DNA of 6,728 bases, from positions 1-6,728 of the forward strand of contig JBBRMY010000133.1 in assembly GCA_038230595.1 (NCBI GenBank), in the 5' to 3' direction. This document shows, one piece after another, positions 6,204 through 6,728 of the stretch (positions within the stretch are counted from its first letter, which is position 1; each line of letters starts with the position of its first letter). The notes beneath the pieces were generated by a model. The model worked only from the letters and a program-made list of their open reading frames with translations, did not search any database and was not told where the DNA came from. Source of the DNA: JBBRMY01 sp038230595. GTDB lineage: Bacteria; Bacteroidota; Ignavibacteria; Tepidaquicellales; Tepidaquicellaceae. The translations under genes were made by a program, and so were the position numbers.

Positions 6204-6718
6204 TAAAAATCGATATCACTTGATGAATCACTCTTCATGCTTTCATATTTTTTTCTATACTCTGCATCAAGCGTGGCATACTTTGCTGCCAATGAATAGT
6301 CTGACATCATTTTCCCAGACCAGTATGCACTTAAGTTTGAATAATCCGCAACAGTCATACCAAAATCTTTCAGAACATCCTGTGCATCTCTTCCCTGCTT
6401 TCCTAAAACATCCTGTGCTATCATTGACTCAACATATTTTTCAAAAGGATATGATGCTGAAGAAATGCCTGCTCCTGCTCCCAGATTTCCGGTAGCTGTT
6501 GAATTAAATGCTGCAGCATATTTTGTTGAAATAACAAATGAGCGGTCAGCACTCATTCTTGTGAGCCATTCAGAGTTTACTCTGTCCCATTTAGGCTGAT
6601 CAATACCTATAGCTTTTATTGCTTCTTCCAACGGTGTTCCGGAAACCATTTGAGCATTAATTTTTGCCCAATCATCTAATGAAACTCCTTCAAATGGATC
6701 TAAAATTGAATCTGCCAT
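6203..6718 (-). CDS. Uncharacterised protein with two tandem diverged domains (DUF6620-like)
   Basis: The 171-aa product contains two related segments of about 60-65 residues. Repeat 1 (about 8-72) has PFEGVSLDDWAKI, EEAIKAIGI, PKWDRVNSEWLTRM, ADRSF and TKYAAAF. Repeat 2 (about 90-152) has PFEKYVESMIAQ, QDVLKDFGM, ADYSNLSAYWSGKM, SDYSL and AKYATL. They are joined by a Gly/Ala/Ser-rich linker (73-90), and the protein ends in an acidic tail (SDSSSDIDF). From memory this resembles Bacteroidota proteins labelled DUF6620, function unknown; I cannot verify the family. No signal peptide, membrane segment or catalytic motif is visible, so a small cytosolic binding or scaffold protein is plausible. 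First visible gene of the unit; its promoter would lie beyond the right edge, with only 10 bases upstream in the window. Confidence 0.75.
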   Translation of the reverse strand: MADSILDPFEGVSLDDWAKINAQMVSGTPLEEAIKAIGIDQPKWDRVNSEWLTRMSADRSFVISTKYAAAFNSTATGNLGAGAGISSASYPFEKYVESMIAQDVLGKQGRDAQDVLKDFGMTVADYSNLSAYWSGKMMSDYSLAAKYATLDAEYRKKYESMKSDSSSDIDF

Positions 6719-6728
6719 AACTTTTTAT

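Noticed and set aside
6220..6495. Plus-strand open frame of 91 codons
   Set aside because: Antisense to the two-repeat protein, Ser/His/Leu-rich shadow with no domain.
1..6728. CRISPR array, tRNA, rRNA, transposase or integration site
   Set aside because: No regularly spaced repeats, no cloverleaf-like or rRNA sequence, and no mobile-element gene were seen on either strand.

Overview
The window is AT-rich bacterial chromosome, probably from the Bacteroidota/Ignavibacteriota (FCB) side of the tree. The evidence is indirect: FCB-type ribosomal proteins and EF-G, a Wzi-like outer-membrane barrel of the kind common in Ignavibacteria, few strong Shine-Dalgarno sites, a promoter fitting both the sigma-70 and the Bacteroidota -33/-7 patterns, and a palindromic CCTGACAGG/CCTGTCAGG repeat of a type I associate with these genomes. 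Species cannot be named from this stretch.

Left part (1-1320, minus strand): the str operon in canonical order, rpsL (uS12, GTG start), rpsG (uS7) and the first 65 codons of fusA (EF-G), which runs off the left edge. A well-formed promoter (TTGACT, 17 nt, TATTTT) lies just upstream of rpsL. A 30-nt perfect-arm hairpin separates the operon from the next gene upstream.

Middle part (1329-4360): a secreted Wzi-like outer-membrane beta-barrel protein (minus strand) is divergent from a radical SAM protein of the PflA-like COG1313 family (plus strand). The 199-bp divergent spacer holds a 10-bp hairpin. The short convergent spacer after the radical SAM gene holds what looks like a decayed copy of the CCTGACAGG palindrome and a weak terminator-like stem.

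Right part (4358-6718, minus strand): a tightly packed four-gene unit. In transcription order these are a 171-aa protein built from two diverged copies of one small domain, a 173-aa protein with a C-terminal zinc ribbon, a 239-aa mostly helical protein with a central zinc ribbon, and a YigZ/IMPACT-family protein. The genes touch or overlap (TAATG junction; in-frame stop directly followed by the next reading frame; 17-29 nt overlap), which argues for co-transcription and translational coupling. The first three have no function I can assign. They are the most plausible place for an undescribed system, but the sequence gives no direct evidence of what they do.
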